NCBI RefSeq assembly: GCF_014636475.1
Contig: NZ_BMEL01000001.1
Location: forward strand, 1,302,001 to 1,366,000
Source of the DNA: Halobacillus andaensis
Lineage (GTDB): Bacteria > Bacillota > Bacilli > Bacillales > Halobacillaceae
Direction: 5' to 3'
Length of the DNA: 64,000 nucleotides
In this document: positions 23,486 through 32,359 of the stretch, piece after piece
Layout: each line of letters opens with the position of its first letter
Position numbering within the stretch: the first letter of the stretch is position 1
Translations under genes and position numbers: made by a program
Notes under the pieces: model-generated
Seen by the model: only the letters and a program-made list of their open reading frames with translations
What the model was told of the DNA's origin: nothing
Databases searched by the model: none

Positions 23486-24208
23486 ATGATTGATATTGAG
23501 AATATAACGAAGCAATTTCCTGGTAAAGTGGCCGTACGTGATTTAACGCTGCAAGTAAATGACGGCAAAATTTTTGGTTTCCTAGGCCCAAACGGAGCTG
23601 GCAAGTCAACGACCATTAAAATGATGACCGGTATTTTACCTATTGATCAAGGAAGGATTACCATCAACGGTAGTGATATGGCTAAACAGCCATTAGAAAC
23701 GAAACAAAAAATAGGGTACGTGCCAGACCGCTCTGACGTATTTTTACGTTTGAAAGGAATCGAATACTTAAATTATATTGCCGATGTTTATCACGTGCCT
23801 ACAGAAATAAGAAAAGAAAAAATTAACGATTTAACGAGGAGCTTCGGTATTCAAGATGCTTTAAACGATCACATCCTTACATACTCACATGGCATGAGGC
23901 AAAAAATTGTCGTATGCGGTGTCTTGCTGCACGACCCGGAGGTGTGGATTCTTGATGAACCGTTAACTGGGCTTGATCCTAAATCCTCCTTTACGTTAAA
24001 AGAAATGATGCGTGAACACGCTAAAAAAGGAAAAACCGTATTTTTCTCCACCCACGTTCTTGAAGTGGTTGAACAGCTATGTGACGAAGTGGCCATTATT
24101 AATAACGGGCAACTTGAATTCTTAGGTGATATGGCAGAGATGAAACGTCAATTTAAAGATGATGAAAACTTAGAAAAGGTTTTCTTGGAGTTGACGCAGC
24201 ATGAATAA
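23486..24208 (+). CDS. ythP: ABC exporter ATP-binding protein (YthP-like)
   Basis: 240-residue ABC ATPase: Walker A GPNGAGKST, signature variant YSHGMRQK, Walker B VWILDEPLTGLD, switch His in FSTHVLE. Start MIDIENITK has a G-rich ribosome binding site; the reading frame is open further upstream over the end of the acetyltransferase gene. It overlaps the permease gene by 8 nt, so the two form one exporter. The pair resembles B. subtilis YthP/YthQ, whose substrate is unknown. Confidence 0.88.
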   Translation: MIDIENITKQFPGKVAVRDLTLQVNDGKIFGFLGPNGAGKSTTIKMMTGILPIDQGRITINGSDMAKQPLETKQKIGYVPDRSDVFLRLKGIEYLNYIADVYHVPTEIRKEKINDLTRSFGIQDALNDHILTYSHGMRQKIVVCGVLLHDPEVWILDEPLTGLDPKSSFTLKEMMREHAKKGKTVFFSTHVLEVVEQLCDEVAIINNGQLEFLGDMAEMKRQFKDDENLEKVFLELTQHE

Positions 24209-25862
24209 AACATGGCGCTTAATTCGCTTAATGTTGAAAATGCAGTTTTCCATGGCAGGCAAGAGCTCAGGTGAAAAAATAGGCTATCTGTTTCTGCTTA
24301 TCTTTGCGATTCCTTTTTCTTTATTTATCTTTTATGCGATGGATGGCATTATAGGGGGTCTTTATGAGGTACTTGCTCCCTTAAACAATGAAAGCTTTAT
24401 TCTTGGGATTCTGTTCATTTCTATGTTTTGTCTTTTTATTTTCATCAGTCTAGGTTCAATTATCAGCTCGTTTTATTTTGCTGATGATATTGAAGCTTTT
24501 ATTTCATTACCTTACCAACCTTATCAAATTATGCTTGGTAAATCTGCTGCCCCGTTTTTAACGCTTTACGTAACGAATGCAGCAATCCTGGCTCCAGCGT
24601 TACTTATTTATGGAGGATACAGTGACGCCGGCGTACTCTATTACATGTACGCTATTCTAATTTGGCTCGTTACGCCTCTCCTTCCTTTTGTCTTGACCGC
24701 GATCGTCATTATGTACCTTATGCGATTTCTTAACCTTTCGAAGAATAAAGATCGAATAAAAATAGTGGCAGGATTACTCACGTTCGCTTTTATTATCGGA
24801 TTGAATATCATATTGCGATTAGATTCAGGTTCTAATCAACTTGGTGAAGATCTTGGTCAACTGTTTATGGAGCAGAATGCATTGTTAGAACTTGTTACAG
24901 CTTTCTTTCCCTCTGCGTACTTAAGCTCAATCAGCTTAACCCAGCCGGGTACATTACTTGGTTTCTTCTATTTAGTACTCTTATTTTTAATGACCTTTGG
25001 CATTTTTTTCATTTACCTTACGGCTGGGCAAAAGCTCTATTTTAAAGGGGTGCTCGGTTTATCGGCTGGATCTAAAAACCACTTAAATGAAAAGAAAGTG
25101 ACGAAGCACATCAAGCAAAAGAACGTGCTGTACATGAGCTGGATGAAAGAAATGAAAATTATGCTGCGGACACCGACTTTCTTCACTCAAATCATTGTCC
25201 AATCTCTCGTTTTCCCTGTGTTGTTTATCGTAATTGTTGTGTTTGATACAGGTAATAGCAGCCTCTCAGCGGCTAGTATAGAGCCAATGCTTGAAGGTAC
25301 AGATGAAAAATATATCGTGCTGGCTATGCTTGGTTTTACTGTATTTGCTCTAGGAATCAATCCTGCATCCATTTCATCTGTTTCTCGGGATGGAAAGAGC
25401 TGGTTTAATCATTTATATATGCCGCTTCAACCCAAAACGGTGATTTCGAGTAAAGTGCTTGCTGCTTTCACAATCAACCTTGTTACTTTACTTGTAATCA
25501 GTGTAATCGCACTTGCCTTTATAAACATTCCTGCTGTCATAGTAAGCGTATGGCTTGTATTGTCGTTGATTACAAATTGGGTGACAAGTGTCGTGGGCAC
25601 CTCGCTTGACTTATATATGCCGAACCTTAAATGGACTGATGAGCGTGAAATCTTTAAGGGGCGCATGATTGGAATTTTGGCATTAGTGATAGAAGTCGTT
25701 CTCTTTGGCAGCATGATTTTAATTCTATGGAAGTCGGCGTTTATTACCGGTCTTTGGGCTACAACTATTGTGTTAGCGGTCCTGCTCGCTGTGTTTACAT
25801 TTGTCAGTCATCTCATTTTAAAAAAGATGATTCACAATCACTTTTATTCCATAGCCTCATAA
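24201..25862 (+). CDS. ythQ: ABC exporter permease (YthQ-like)
   Basis: 553-residue membrane protein with about 12 hydrophobic segments. It has a cytoplasmic stretch in the middle (KNHLNEKKVTKHIKQKNVL, then WMKEMKIMLRTPTFF) typical of the putative ABC exporter family PF16949. LYMPLQPKTVISSKVL and LYMPNLKWTDEREIFKGRM are recurring family motifs. Translationally coupled to the ATPase gene upstream. Drug, peptide or lipid export is possible; nothing in the sequence decides. Confidence 0.82.
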   Translation: MNKTWRLIRLMLKMQFSMAGKSSGEKIGYLFLLIFAIPFSLFIFYAMDGIIGGLYEVLAPLNNESFILGILFISMFCLFIFISLGSIISSFYFADDIEAFISLPYQPYQIMLGKSAAPFLTLYVTNAAILAPALLIYGGYSDAGVLYYMYAILIWLVTPLLPFVLTAIVIMYLMRFLNLSKNKDRIKIVAGLLTFAFIIGLNIILRLDSGSNQLGEDLGQLFMEQNALLELVTAFFPSAYLSSISLTQPGTLLGFFYLVLLFLMTFGIFFIYLTAGQKLYFKGVLGLSAGSKNHLNEKKVTKHIKQKNVLYMSWMKEMKIMLRTPTFFTQIIVQSLVFPVLFIVIVVFDTGNSSLSAASIEPMLEGTDEKYIVLAMLGFTVFALGINPASISSVSRDGKSWFNHLYMPLQPKTVISSKVLAAFTINLVTLLVISVIALAFINIPAVIVSVWLVLSLITNWVTSVVGTSLDLYMPNLKWTDEREIFKGRMIGILALVIEVVLFGSMILILWKSAFITGLWATTIVLAVLLAVFTFVSHLILKKMIHNHFYSIAS

Positions 25863-25879
25863 AAAAGAGAAATCTAAAC

Positions 25880-26246
25880 AGCTTGTTGAGGAACCATGTG
25901 CTTCCGCAAGCTTTTTTCTCGCCGCCAGGCTCGAAGGCCCCTTCCCTTTCCGCGTACGAGAGCCAGAGCTTCCTCGCGAAAACCATGCTCGGCGATCTCG
26001 GCTCACTCGTTCTTCCGCAGGAGTGGAAGGGGCCTCGCTCCTTGGAATTTCTTTAAGACAGAAAAAGACTCTCCTTCACCCAGCTCACCGTTGCTAAGTG
26101 GAAGAAATTCTTTTTCACGTCATCTGTGCCTGTCCCTAGGATATATTTTGACGGAGCGGCTTACATTCGATGTAATAAAAATCATCCGAACTGATTTCAA
26201 TAGAATCGTTCGGATGATTTTTGCTTTATTCGGTTTTGTCCCGTCC
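25880..26246 (+). repeat. GC-rich repeat ending in a family A hairpin
   Basis: Gene-free gap. The first part has an imperfect long inverted repeat (GAAGGCCCCTTCCCTTTCC near 25940 against GGAGTGGAAGGGGCCTCGC near 26020). The last ~100 bp is family A: TTTTGACGGAGCGG, the hairpin AAATCATCCGAAC / GTTCGGATGATTT (26179-26222) and TTTATTCGGTTTTGTCCCG. The hairpin lies between convergent genes and probably terminates both. Confidence 0.65.
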
Positions 26247-26525
26247 TTATTTTATTTGCACTTTTTTATATTCTGCAATCCATTTTTCAGGTGATTCTTT
26301 AACTTTATATGAAAAAACGCCTCGAATAGTGTGTAAATAAAAGAATCCTAAACGTCCGGATAAGGGGCGGTACGACGCATCGTGAATATCTTTAATAGGG
26401 AATTGTTCAAACGGTGTAACTACTTGATCATGGTATAAGTCGATCGATGATTCCTCTTCTATGAAATGCTGCTGGTTTTGTTTGATTTCTCGAACCACCC
26501 AGACGATCGGCTGAGAACAGATCAT
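26247..26525 (-). CDS. Conserved hypothetical small protein
   Basis: 92-residue soluble protein, not recognised. The pattern MICSQPIVWVVREIKQNQQH, YHDQVVTPFEQFPIKDIHDA and LGFFYLHTIRGVFSYKV suggests a beta-rich PH-like fold. Start taken at the second ATG, which has AAGGAGG 9-10 nt upstream; an upstream ATG would place that ribosome binding site inside the gene. Monocistronic. Confidence 0.6.
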   Translation of the reverse strand: MICSQPIVWVVREIKQNQQHFIEEESSIDLYHDQVVTPFEQFPIKDIHDASYRPLSGRLGFFYLHTIRGVFSYKVKESPEKWIAEYKKVQIK

Positions 26526-26678
26526 TTTATGCGCCTCCTTCCCCATCATTTTCTTTAAGGGTAGCGATAACATCCTCCTGTGTCAAAACTTGTGCCTTTT
26601 CCTTTCAATCGACTTGGGAATGTATTAGGATAGTAAAGGTGTTTTTGTAAAAGCTAAGATTAATGGAGGATCCTAAGC

Positions 26679-27542
26679 ATGAGCAACCGAAATAAAGGAA
26701 TCATACTACTACTTATCTCAGCATTTGGCTTCGCCATGATGGCGGCTTTCGTCAAACTTTCAGGTGATGTGCCCACTGTCCAAAAGACGTTATTCCGAAA
26801 TGCTGTTTCGGCGGTTATCGCCTTTGGATTAGTGATCTACCATAAAGAACGTCTTTTTGGGAAAAAAGAAAACCAAGTCCTGCTCTTATCACGTTCAGCC
26901 CTGGGTACGATAGGAATGGTCCTCTTTTTCTATGCCATTGACCATCTCGTTCTCTCTGATGCTGATATGCTGAATAAACTAAGTCCATTTTTATTAATTA
27001 TTTTTTCGGCGATCTTTTTAAAAGAGAAAGCACGAACGTATCAAGTGGTTTCCATTGTTATTGCCTTCATTGGCACACTGCTCATTATTAAACCGCAGTT
27101 CTCGGTAGAATTTATCCCCTATTTAGCAGGAATCTTTTCTGCCGTATTCGCTGCGGGTGCCTATACGTTATTAAGAGTGTTAGGAGATAAAGAGAAGTTC
27201 TATACGGTTGTATTTTATTTCTCCTTTTTCACGACAATCTCCCTAACCCCTTTTACGATTGCCTATTATGAACCTATGTCAACGGAACAATGGATTTACC
27301 TGCTGTCTGCTGGAGGGTTTGCAACAATTGGCCAGTTCGGCTTGACCATTGCTTATAAATTTGCTCCCGCTAGAGAGATATCCATCTTTTTCTACTCCAC
27401 CGTCGTTTACTCTGCACTTATTAGCATCATTTTATTCGGGCAAGTTCCTGACTGGTTAAGTATAGTAGGGTATTTCACTATTTTCGGCGCTTCTCTTTAC
27501 ATGTTTTTACGTAATAATAAAGAAGCTAAGCCCGCCGTTTAA
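26679..27542 (+). CDS. EamA/DMT-family transporter
   Basis: 287-residue membrane protein with ten hydrophobic segments arranged as two EamA repeats (about 6-135 and 147-280). The first repeat carries LLLISAFGFAMMAAFVKLSG and the second LAGIFSAVFAAGAYTLLRVLG. It resembles drug/metabolite exporters of the RhaT/YdcZ type; the substrate is unknown. TGGAGG precedes the ATG. Monocistronic and followed by repeats. Confidence 0.85.
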   Translation: MSNRNKGIILLLISAFGFAMMAAFVKLSGDVPTVQKTLFRNAVSAVIAFGLVIYHKERLFGKKENQVLLLSRSALGTIGMVLFFYAIDHLVLSDADMLNKLSPFLLIIFSAIFLKEKARTYQVVSIVIAFIGTLLIIKPQFSVEFIPYLAGIFSAVFAAGAYTLLRVLGDKEKFYTVVFYFSFFTTISLTPFTIAYYEPMSTEQWIYLLSAGGFATIGQFGLTIAYKFAPAREISIFFYSTVVYSALISIILFGQVPDWLSIVGYFTIFGASLYMFLRNNKEAKPAV

Positions 27543-27548
27543 AGTAGT

Positions 27549-27899
27549 GATACCAGGTACCGAATTTCACCAGGCTGTCGAAAAAGCTAAGAAGGGTGGA
27601 GAAAGGAACACCTTCATAATGTGAATGCCCTTTTGCAAAAGCTGCTTTCATAAGGGCCCAGCTTGAGTAAATGACTTTGCCAGTGATCTATTTAGTAAAA
27701 GGGTTTGAGGAAACGGCGAGACTCCTGCGGGAAATGGGAATAAGGTGTGACCCCGGAGGGCTGATAAAGCCCGAGGAGGCACACAATTCGCCCGCGGAAA
27801 GGGAGTCGTTTCCTAAAACCCTTTACTCTCTCTAACGCCAGGAATTTTACACTCTTTAAGGGTTCTCTACAAGTTGAAGAAATTCAGTATCTGGTGCCC
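27549..27899 (+). repeat. Family C element split by a family B insertion (27571-27878)
   Basis: The outer parts are half-copies of family C: ATACCAGGTACCGAATTTCAC at 27550-27570 (left) and GAAATTCAGTATCTGGTGCCC at 27879-27899 (right). Between them lies a complete family B repeat: GGCTGTCGAAAAAGCTAAG at the left, GACTCCTGCGGGAAATGGG and AATAAGGTGTGACCCCGGAG in the centre, GGTTCTCTACAAGTTGAAG at the right. This arrangement shows B as an insertion into C. No gene is present. Confidence 0.7.
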
Positions 27900-28958
27900 T
27901 TATTTCCACGTCTCTTTTAATACTCTCAACCAATTTTGAGAAGCAATCTTATGAACCTCCTCATCAGTAAATCCTTCCTCCCGTAAAACATCTACGACTT
28001 TTGGCACTCCGGTTACATCTTTCAATTCATTAGGTAAGGTCGTTCCGTCAAAATCTGAGCCCAGGGCTACATGCTCCACTCCTATTAAATCCGCGATATA
28101 ACGGATGTGACGTACAATTTCTTGAAGAGGTGTATCGCGATTCATTTTTCCATCGCTTCGAAGCATATTTACACTGTAAGTCACTCCCACGACTCCTTTA
28201 GATGCTCTAATTGCATTTAGCTGCTCGTCGGTGAGATTTCTTGAGATCGGACAAAGGGCATAGGCATTCGAATGAGTAGCTACGATAGGATCGTCAGAAA
28301 CACTCACTACGTCCCAATACCCTTTTTCATTCAAATGCGAGGTATCAAGCATGATTCCAAGCTCGTTACACTTCTTGACGAGAGCTTTACCTGCTTTCGT
28401 CAGTCCCGGACCGATATCGCCTGTTGAAGGATAACGATAAGGGACCCCTTGAGCGAATGCGTTTGGACGACTCCATACGAGTCCAAGAGAACGTAAACCT
28501 TTTTGATAATAATCCTCTAGATTGCTTAAATCAGGATCAATCGCTTCAGCCCCTTCAAAATGGAGGACAGCGGCCAATTGGTTATGTTCAAAGGTCTCAC
28601 GTAAGCTCTTAAAATTGGTAACCACCTGAACCTTTTGTTTCGAAGAGGCTTCCACTCGGTATAAGAGGTCAATCATATGATCCGTTACCCGCTTACACGC
28701 CTCAGAATCGACTTTCTCCGGCAGTGGGACATCATACCCTTCTTTCGTTAAATAATCTTCTGGATTAGGGACGGATAAACTAGCATATGGAGGTGGAAAA
28801 ACAGCAAAAAAACCAGCCCTCAGTCCAGCTTTTTGAGCTCTGGAATAATCGATGTGTCCTCCTTTTACCTCTTGGAAAAAGTGTTCGGCCGAAGCTTCGT
28901 GATTCATGTACAAGTTTAGCAGCGTATCATTGTGCCCATCAAATACTGGTACAGACAA
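27900..28958 (-). CDS. Membrane-dipeptidase-family (renal dipeptidase) hydrolase
   Basis: 352-residue zinc dipeptidase of peptidase family M19. Zinc-site motifs: FDGHNDTL at the N-terminus (HxD), the bridging Glu in AVLHFEGAEAI, DTSHLNEKGYWDV and ATHSNAYALCPISRN (His ligands), and GSDFDGTTLP. No signal peptide, so cytoplasmic. Starts with TTG after AAGGAGAG. It lies 15 nt downstream of the ABC-F gene on the same strand, so read-through from that attenuator-controlled transcript is possible. Confidence 0.88.
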   Translation of the reverse strand: MSVPVFDGHNDTLLNLYMNHEASAEHFFQEVKGGHIDYSRAQKAGLRAGFFAVFPPPYASLSVPNPEDYLTKEGYDVPLPEKVDSEACKRVTDHMIDLLYRVEASSKQKVQVVTNFKSLRETFEHNQLAAVLHFEGAEAIDPDLSNLEDYYQKGLRSLGLVWSRPNAFAQGVPYRYPSTGDIGPGLTKAGKALVKKCNELGIMLDTSHLNEKGYWDVVSVSDDPIVATHSNAYALCPISRNLTDEQLNAIRASKGVVGVTYSVNMLRSDGKMNRDTPLQEIVRHIRYIADLIGVEHVALGSDFDGTTLPNELKDVTGVPKVVDVLREEGFTDEEVHKIASQNWLRVLKETWK

Positions 28959-28973
28959 TTAAATTCTCTCCTT

Positions 28974-30533
28974 CTATATTCGTCTCTTGTTTAACTTCTT
29001 CAACGTTTCTTCATATTCCTCCTCTAATAATTGAAGATCTTCATGGGGGGACGGCATGCTCAGTCGGCTGATTAACTCAGTAAGCTTCGTTTCAAGTGCC
29101 ATCGTGTCATACCCTTCCTCACTGACAGAAGCAGGTTTATTTCTTTCCATCTCCCATTCATCATACGTTCCATCATATGTTTTCACCGTCTCATCCTCCA
29201 TCACCCACAGTTGATTCGCTGTCTCTTTAATAAAGCGTCGATCATGAGTGACATATAACACCGTACCGGGATAATCTTGTATTAATGACTCTAAGGCTTT
29301 TCGCGCCTCCACGTCGAGATGATTATTCGGTTCATCTAAAAGGAGAACATTATAATCACCAACGAGTAATTTTGCGAGAGCTGCTTTCACCTTTTCTCCT
29401 CCACTTAAAAGGCCAACCTTCTTGAATACATCATTCCTGTAAAAATGAAGACGTGCTAAAACGGTTCGAATGCCAGCCTCTAGCAGTACACTGTCCTCAC
29501 TCACGTATTCATAAATCGTCTGATCATCAGGAAGCTTCGTTAAGTTTTGCTGAAAAATACCGATCTTAGCATTTTCTTTCCAAGCCTCTTTACGCTTTAA
29601 GATCTGCTCAAACAGAGTAGTTTTCCCACATCCGTTGGGTCCTAATAAGGCAGTTTTAGAAGCGGATTTCAACTGTAGACGAGGGATACGATATAAGCCT
29701 TTCTTTTCAACTTGCTCTGCGTCCATTACATATTTATGATGAATCGGCTCCACCTGGTTAAAACTCATTTTTAATTGATTTTGCTCAAAAGGTTTCTCTA
29801 CTTTCGAGAGGCGTTCCAACTTTCTTTCCAATGTTTTTCCTACCCGCTGCACTTTCTTTTGTTTGGCGGCTGCTTTATTTTTACCTAATTGCCACTCTGA
29901 GTTACTCATGCGACTAGGCGGCTTTCTCATTTTCCCTGCTTGGTCTTGTTTGCTGCGAATGGTTTCCTGAAGACGATTCTTCTCTTTCTGATACTTTTCA
30001 TACTCTTCGATCTGCTGTTGCTTCTCTATTTCTTTTTGCTGTTCATAAAACGAATAGCTCCCACGATAGTAATGCAGTTTTCCACCTTGAAGTTCCCAAA
30101 TTTGATCACATACATGCTCAAGTAAGTCACGATCGTGGCTAATGACGATATACGCCCCGTCAAATGACTTTAGTCTTTCTTCTACTTCTTGAATGTGTTT
30201 GATATCTAGATTATTCGTCGGCTCATCCAAAAGGAGCACATCCGGATCAGCAAGAAATGCTCTATTAATTTTTTGTTGAGTAATCTCTCCCCCGCTCCCT
30301 ATCACGTGTTCTTCATCATTTAACTGTTTAAGCCATTCTACTGTGCCGCTGACCTTTACATTAGCTGTATCTAAGAGTTCGTTCATGAGATATTGAAAAA
30401 GCATCGTTTTCCCTTGGCCATTTTTACCGACTAATCCAATTCGGTCGCCATGATGAACCACAAGTTCATCGATATTCAGAAGCGTACGGTCTCCAATCTC
30501 ATAATGAATATTACTCGCTTTCAATTTTTGCAT
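28974..30533 (-). CDS. ABC-F ribosomal protection ATPase (VmlR/Msr/Vga-like)
   Basis: 519-residue cytoplasmic protein with two ABC domains and no membrane segments. Domain 1 has LVGKNGQGKT and LLLDEPTNNLD, with a shortened signature GSGGEITQQ. The long charged interdomain linker (about 185-265, with PPSRMSNSEWQLGKNKAAAK) is the antibiotic-resistance arm that reaches the peptidyl transferase centre. Domain 2 has LLGPNGCGKTT, LSGGEKVKA and LLLDEPNNHLD. ABC-F proteins of this class evict macrolides, lincosamides, streptogramins A or pleuromutilins from ribosomes. The upstream attenuator strongly supports this assignment over a housekeeping EttA role. Confidence 0.85.
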   Translation of the reverse strand: MQKLKASNIHYEIGDRTLLNIDELVVHHGDRIGLVGKNGQGKTMLFQYLMNELLDTANVKVSGTVEWLKQLNDEEHVIGSGGEITQQKINRAFLADPDVLLLDEPTNNLDIKHIQEVEERLKSFDGAYIVISHDRDLLEHVCDQIWELQGGKLHYYRGSYSFYEQQKEIEKQQQIEEYEKYQKEKNRLQETIRSKQDQAGKMRKPPSRMSNSEWQLGKNKAAAKQKKVQRVGKTLERKLERLSKVEKPFEQNQLKMSFNQVEPIHHKYVMDAEQVEKKGLYRIPRLQLKSASKTALLGPNGCGKTTLFEQILKRKEAWKENAKIGIFQQNLTKLPDDQTIYEYVSEDSVLLEAGIRTVLARLHFYRNDVFKKVGLLSGGEKVKAALAKLLVGDYNVLLLDEPNNHLDVEARKALESLIQDYPGTVLYVTHDRRFIKETANQLWVMEDETVKTYDGTYDEWEMERNKPASVSEEGYDTMALETKLTELISRLSMPSPHEDLQLLEEEYEETLKKLNKRRI

Positions 30534-30535
30534 AA

Positions 30536-30568
30536 TAAAAATCCTCCCTGTTCGTTCCAGAGAGGATT
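30536..30568 (-). terminator. Attenuator terminator overlapping the ABC-F ribosome binding site
   Basis: On the minus strand AATCCTCTCTG pairs with CAGGGAGGATT, followed by TTTATT. The 3' arm holds the Shine-Dalgarno GGGAGGA of the ABC-F gene, so folding blocks both transcription and translation. An upstream GGGATTAGT (30642-30655) can pair with the ATTAATCC at the base of the terminator, and also with an earlier ACTAATCCTT (30695-30704), giving competing structures. Confidence 0.75.
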
Positions 30569-30715
30569 AATCAAACCGTTTGAAGGCAAAGACAACATAC
30601 TTGTAGGTATGCTGAAGCAATGGCATTCTTTAAAATGGCAGACTAATCCCTTGTTCTGAAACGAGTGTTTTATAAACATATCTCGTATAAACATAAGGAT
30701 TAGTACTTCATTGCT

Positions 30716-30736
30716 TTAAACGTCAGTCCCTTCCAT
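30716..30736 (-). CDS. Leader peptide of the ABC-F attenuator
   Basis: Six-codon frame (M-E-G-T-D-V) with AAAGG 7 nt upstream, lying about 15 nt downstream of the predicted transcription start. vmlR- and msr-type genes are induced when a drug-stalled ribosome on such a peptide changes leader RNA folding. Position and size match that model. Translation is not proven. Confidence 0.5.
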   Translation of the reverse strand: MEGTDV

Positions 30737-30748
30737 TTCAATACCTTT

Positions 30749-30777
30749 ATTATATGCTGACCAATGGAGGATCACAA
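30749..30777 (-). promoter_or_regulatory. SigA promoter of the ABC-F leader
   Basis: Minus strand TTGTGA, a 17-nt spacer and a perfect TATAAT. It gives a leader of about 205 nt before the ABC-F start codon. Confidence 0.75.
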
Positions 30778-30791
30778 CTTTTTTTACAAAA

Positions 30792-31556
30792 TTATTTATT
30801 TATCAGGTCATACAGCTTGTACACTTTACCATTTTCGATGGATTCATTATTAAACAAAACATCCATCAATACACGAGCTACCTCTTGAGGGGGACGCAGC
30901 TGTCCCTCTTCTTTTAGTTTCTTAAATTTGTCAACATCAGCAAAAGCTGATTCAGCTGCGGCGCGGATTTCTCCCTGCATTTCTGTATCAACTACCCCGG
31001 GGCTATAGGCGATAATGGTGTGGTCTTTTCCCGCTTTCTCTTGTTCCATAGCAGTAGTAGCGGTAAATTGATTAATCGCTGCTTTTCCACTGCTGTACAC
31101 ACTCCAGCCATGGACCGTCTTTTCAGCAGCACCAGACGTAATGTTAACGATGCCTGCTTTTACTCCTTGCTCATTTGCCTCTTTTAACAATCGGTTAATG
31201 AAAAGGATGGGGGTAGATAGGTTGATCTGGAGATGCTTATTCACTAACCCTGTTTCTAAATTTCCTACTGTCTCTATAGGATCAATCACTCCAGCATTAT
31301 TAACGAGGTAAACCATATCGACGTCATTTTGAAAGGCTAAGTACATGACCTTATCAATGCCTTGAGTTAAGTCATCTGCATCGCTTAAATCACAGCTGAT
31401 GTGTGAATACGTCACATCTTTACCATCTGCTTGATCTTTAAGATCTTCATTATATGTGCGGGATATCCCAATAACGTGAATCCCTTTTTCAAGAAATTGG
31501 CCAGCGATCGCCTCTCCCAGCCCTCTGGAATCACCTGTTACAATTGCGTACTTCAT
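30792..31556 (-). CDS. yueD: Short-chain dehydrogenase, benzil reductase-like (YueD)
   Basis: 254-residue classical SDR. NADP-binding TGDSRGLGEAIA (variant TGxxxGxG), NNAGVIDP, and the catalytic Ser in NITSGAAEKT with YSSGKAAINQ (YxxxK). Overall similar to B. subtilis YueD, which reduces benzil to (S)-benzoin, and to sepiapterin reductase-like enzymes. The physiological substrate is unknown. GGAGGAAG precedes the ATG. Monocistronic. Confidence 0.85.
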   Translation of the reverse strand: MKYAIVTGDSRGLGEAIAGQFLEKGIHVIGISRTYNEDLKDQADGKDVTYSHISCDLSDADDLTQGIDKVMYLAFQNDVDMVYLVNNAGVIDPIETVGNLETGLVNKHLQINLSTPILFINRLLKEANEQGVKAGIVNITSGAAEKTVHGWSVYSSGKAAINQFTATTAMEQEKAGKDHTIIAYSPGVVDTEMQGEIRAAAESAFADVDKFKKLKEEGQLRPPQEVARVLMDVLFNNESIENGKVYKLYDLINK

Positions 31557-31698
31557 ATATTCTTCCTCCTTTTTCCTACTCTACTTTTCCCTGGCTTTTT
31601 ATACATAAAACACCGGCCCGAGTGTATACCTTTACAACACCCTATTGAGCATATATGATAATGAAAGATTATCTCCGCGTCACGAAGAAGGAGCCGCT

Positions 31699-32334
31699 AT
31701 GAAATATTTATACTTATTTATTATATACTTAATTGGTTTAATTGTATCAAGTCTTGGGCTTGCCTTAATCATCCGATCTGGATTAGGCGTAGGTCCAGGG
31801 GATAGTATTGCCGTAGGTATTTCCATGCATACCCCTATCACAGTAGGGACAGTCATGATCATCGCGTTTGTCATCTTATTACTCGTAAACTCGAAATTAG
31901 AAAAGAAAAGACCTCAATATGAATCATTATTGCCAATTATCGTCCGGGGCACGAGTCTGGACTATTTCCTTTACGGATGGTTATTGGATGCAAACTATGA
32001 AGCTTGGTACTCGCAGTGGGGGATTTTTACTCTAGGACTGCTAGCAACGGCTATTGGAATCGCAATTTATTTACGGACGCCTTTTTCCCGTATCCCATTG
32101 GACCATTTTATGATGATTTTGGACCAGAAGACGAAGCAATCTAAAAGCACCTCACGTATTTTTATTGAATCGGGCATGGCTCTCATCGGCTTTTTACTGG
32201 GAGCTCCTGTAGGAATTGGCACCTTAATTGTCGCCCTTGGGCTCGGTCCCATTATTCAATGGGCCTATCAATTATCACGACCGATCGCTAATATGTGGAC
32301 CGAAACCGGAAATAAAAAGCGTGAATCCTCATAA
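31699..32334 (+). CDS. YczE/YitT-like membrane protein
   Basis: 211-residue membrane protein with five hydrophobic segments. LGLALIIRSGLGVGPGDSIAVGISM and YLRTPFSRIPLDHFM are typical of the YczE/YyaS group. B. subtilis YczE is needed for surfactin production by an unknown mechanism, but no such cluster is here. Start MKYLYLF has AGAAGGAG upstream; the frame is open 18 codons further up without a ribosome binding site. Confidence 0.78.
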   Translation: MKYLYLFIIYLIGLIVSSLGLALIIRSGLGVGPGDSIAVGISMHTPITVGTVMIIAFVILLLVNSKLEKKRPQYESLLPIIVRGTSLDYFLYGWLLDANYEAWYSQWGIFTLGLLATAIGIAIYLRTPFSRIPLDHFMMILDQKTKQSKSTSRIFIESGMALIGFLLGAPVGIGTLIVALGLGPIIQWAYQLSRPIANMWTETGNKKRESS

Positions 32335-32355
32335 CAGGATTCACGCTTTCTTTGT
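32315..32355. terminator. Bidirectional terminator between convergent genes
   Basis: AAAGCGTGAATCCT / AGGATTCACGCTTT is a perfect 14-bp stem with loop CATAAC, serving the YczE-like gene and the TRAP permease gene. Confidence 0.85.
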
Positions 32356-32359
32356 TCTT

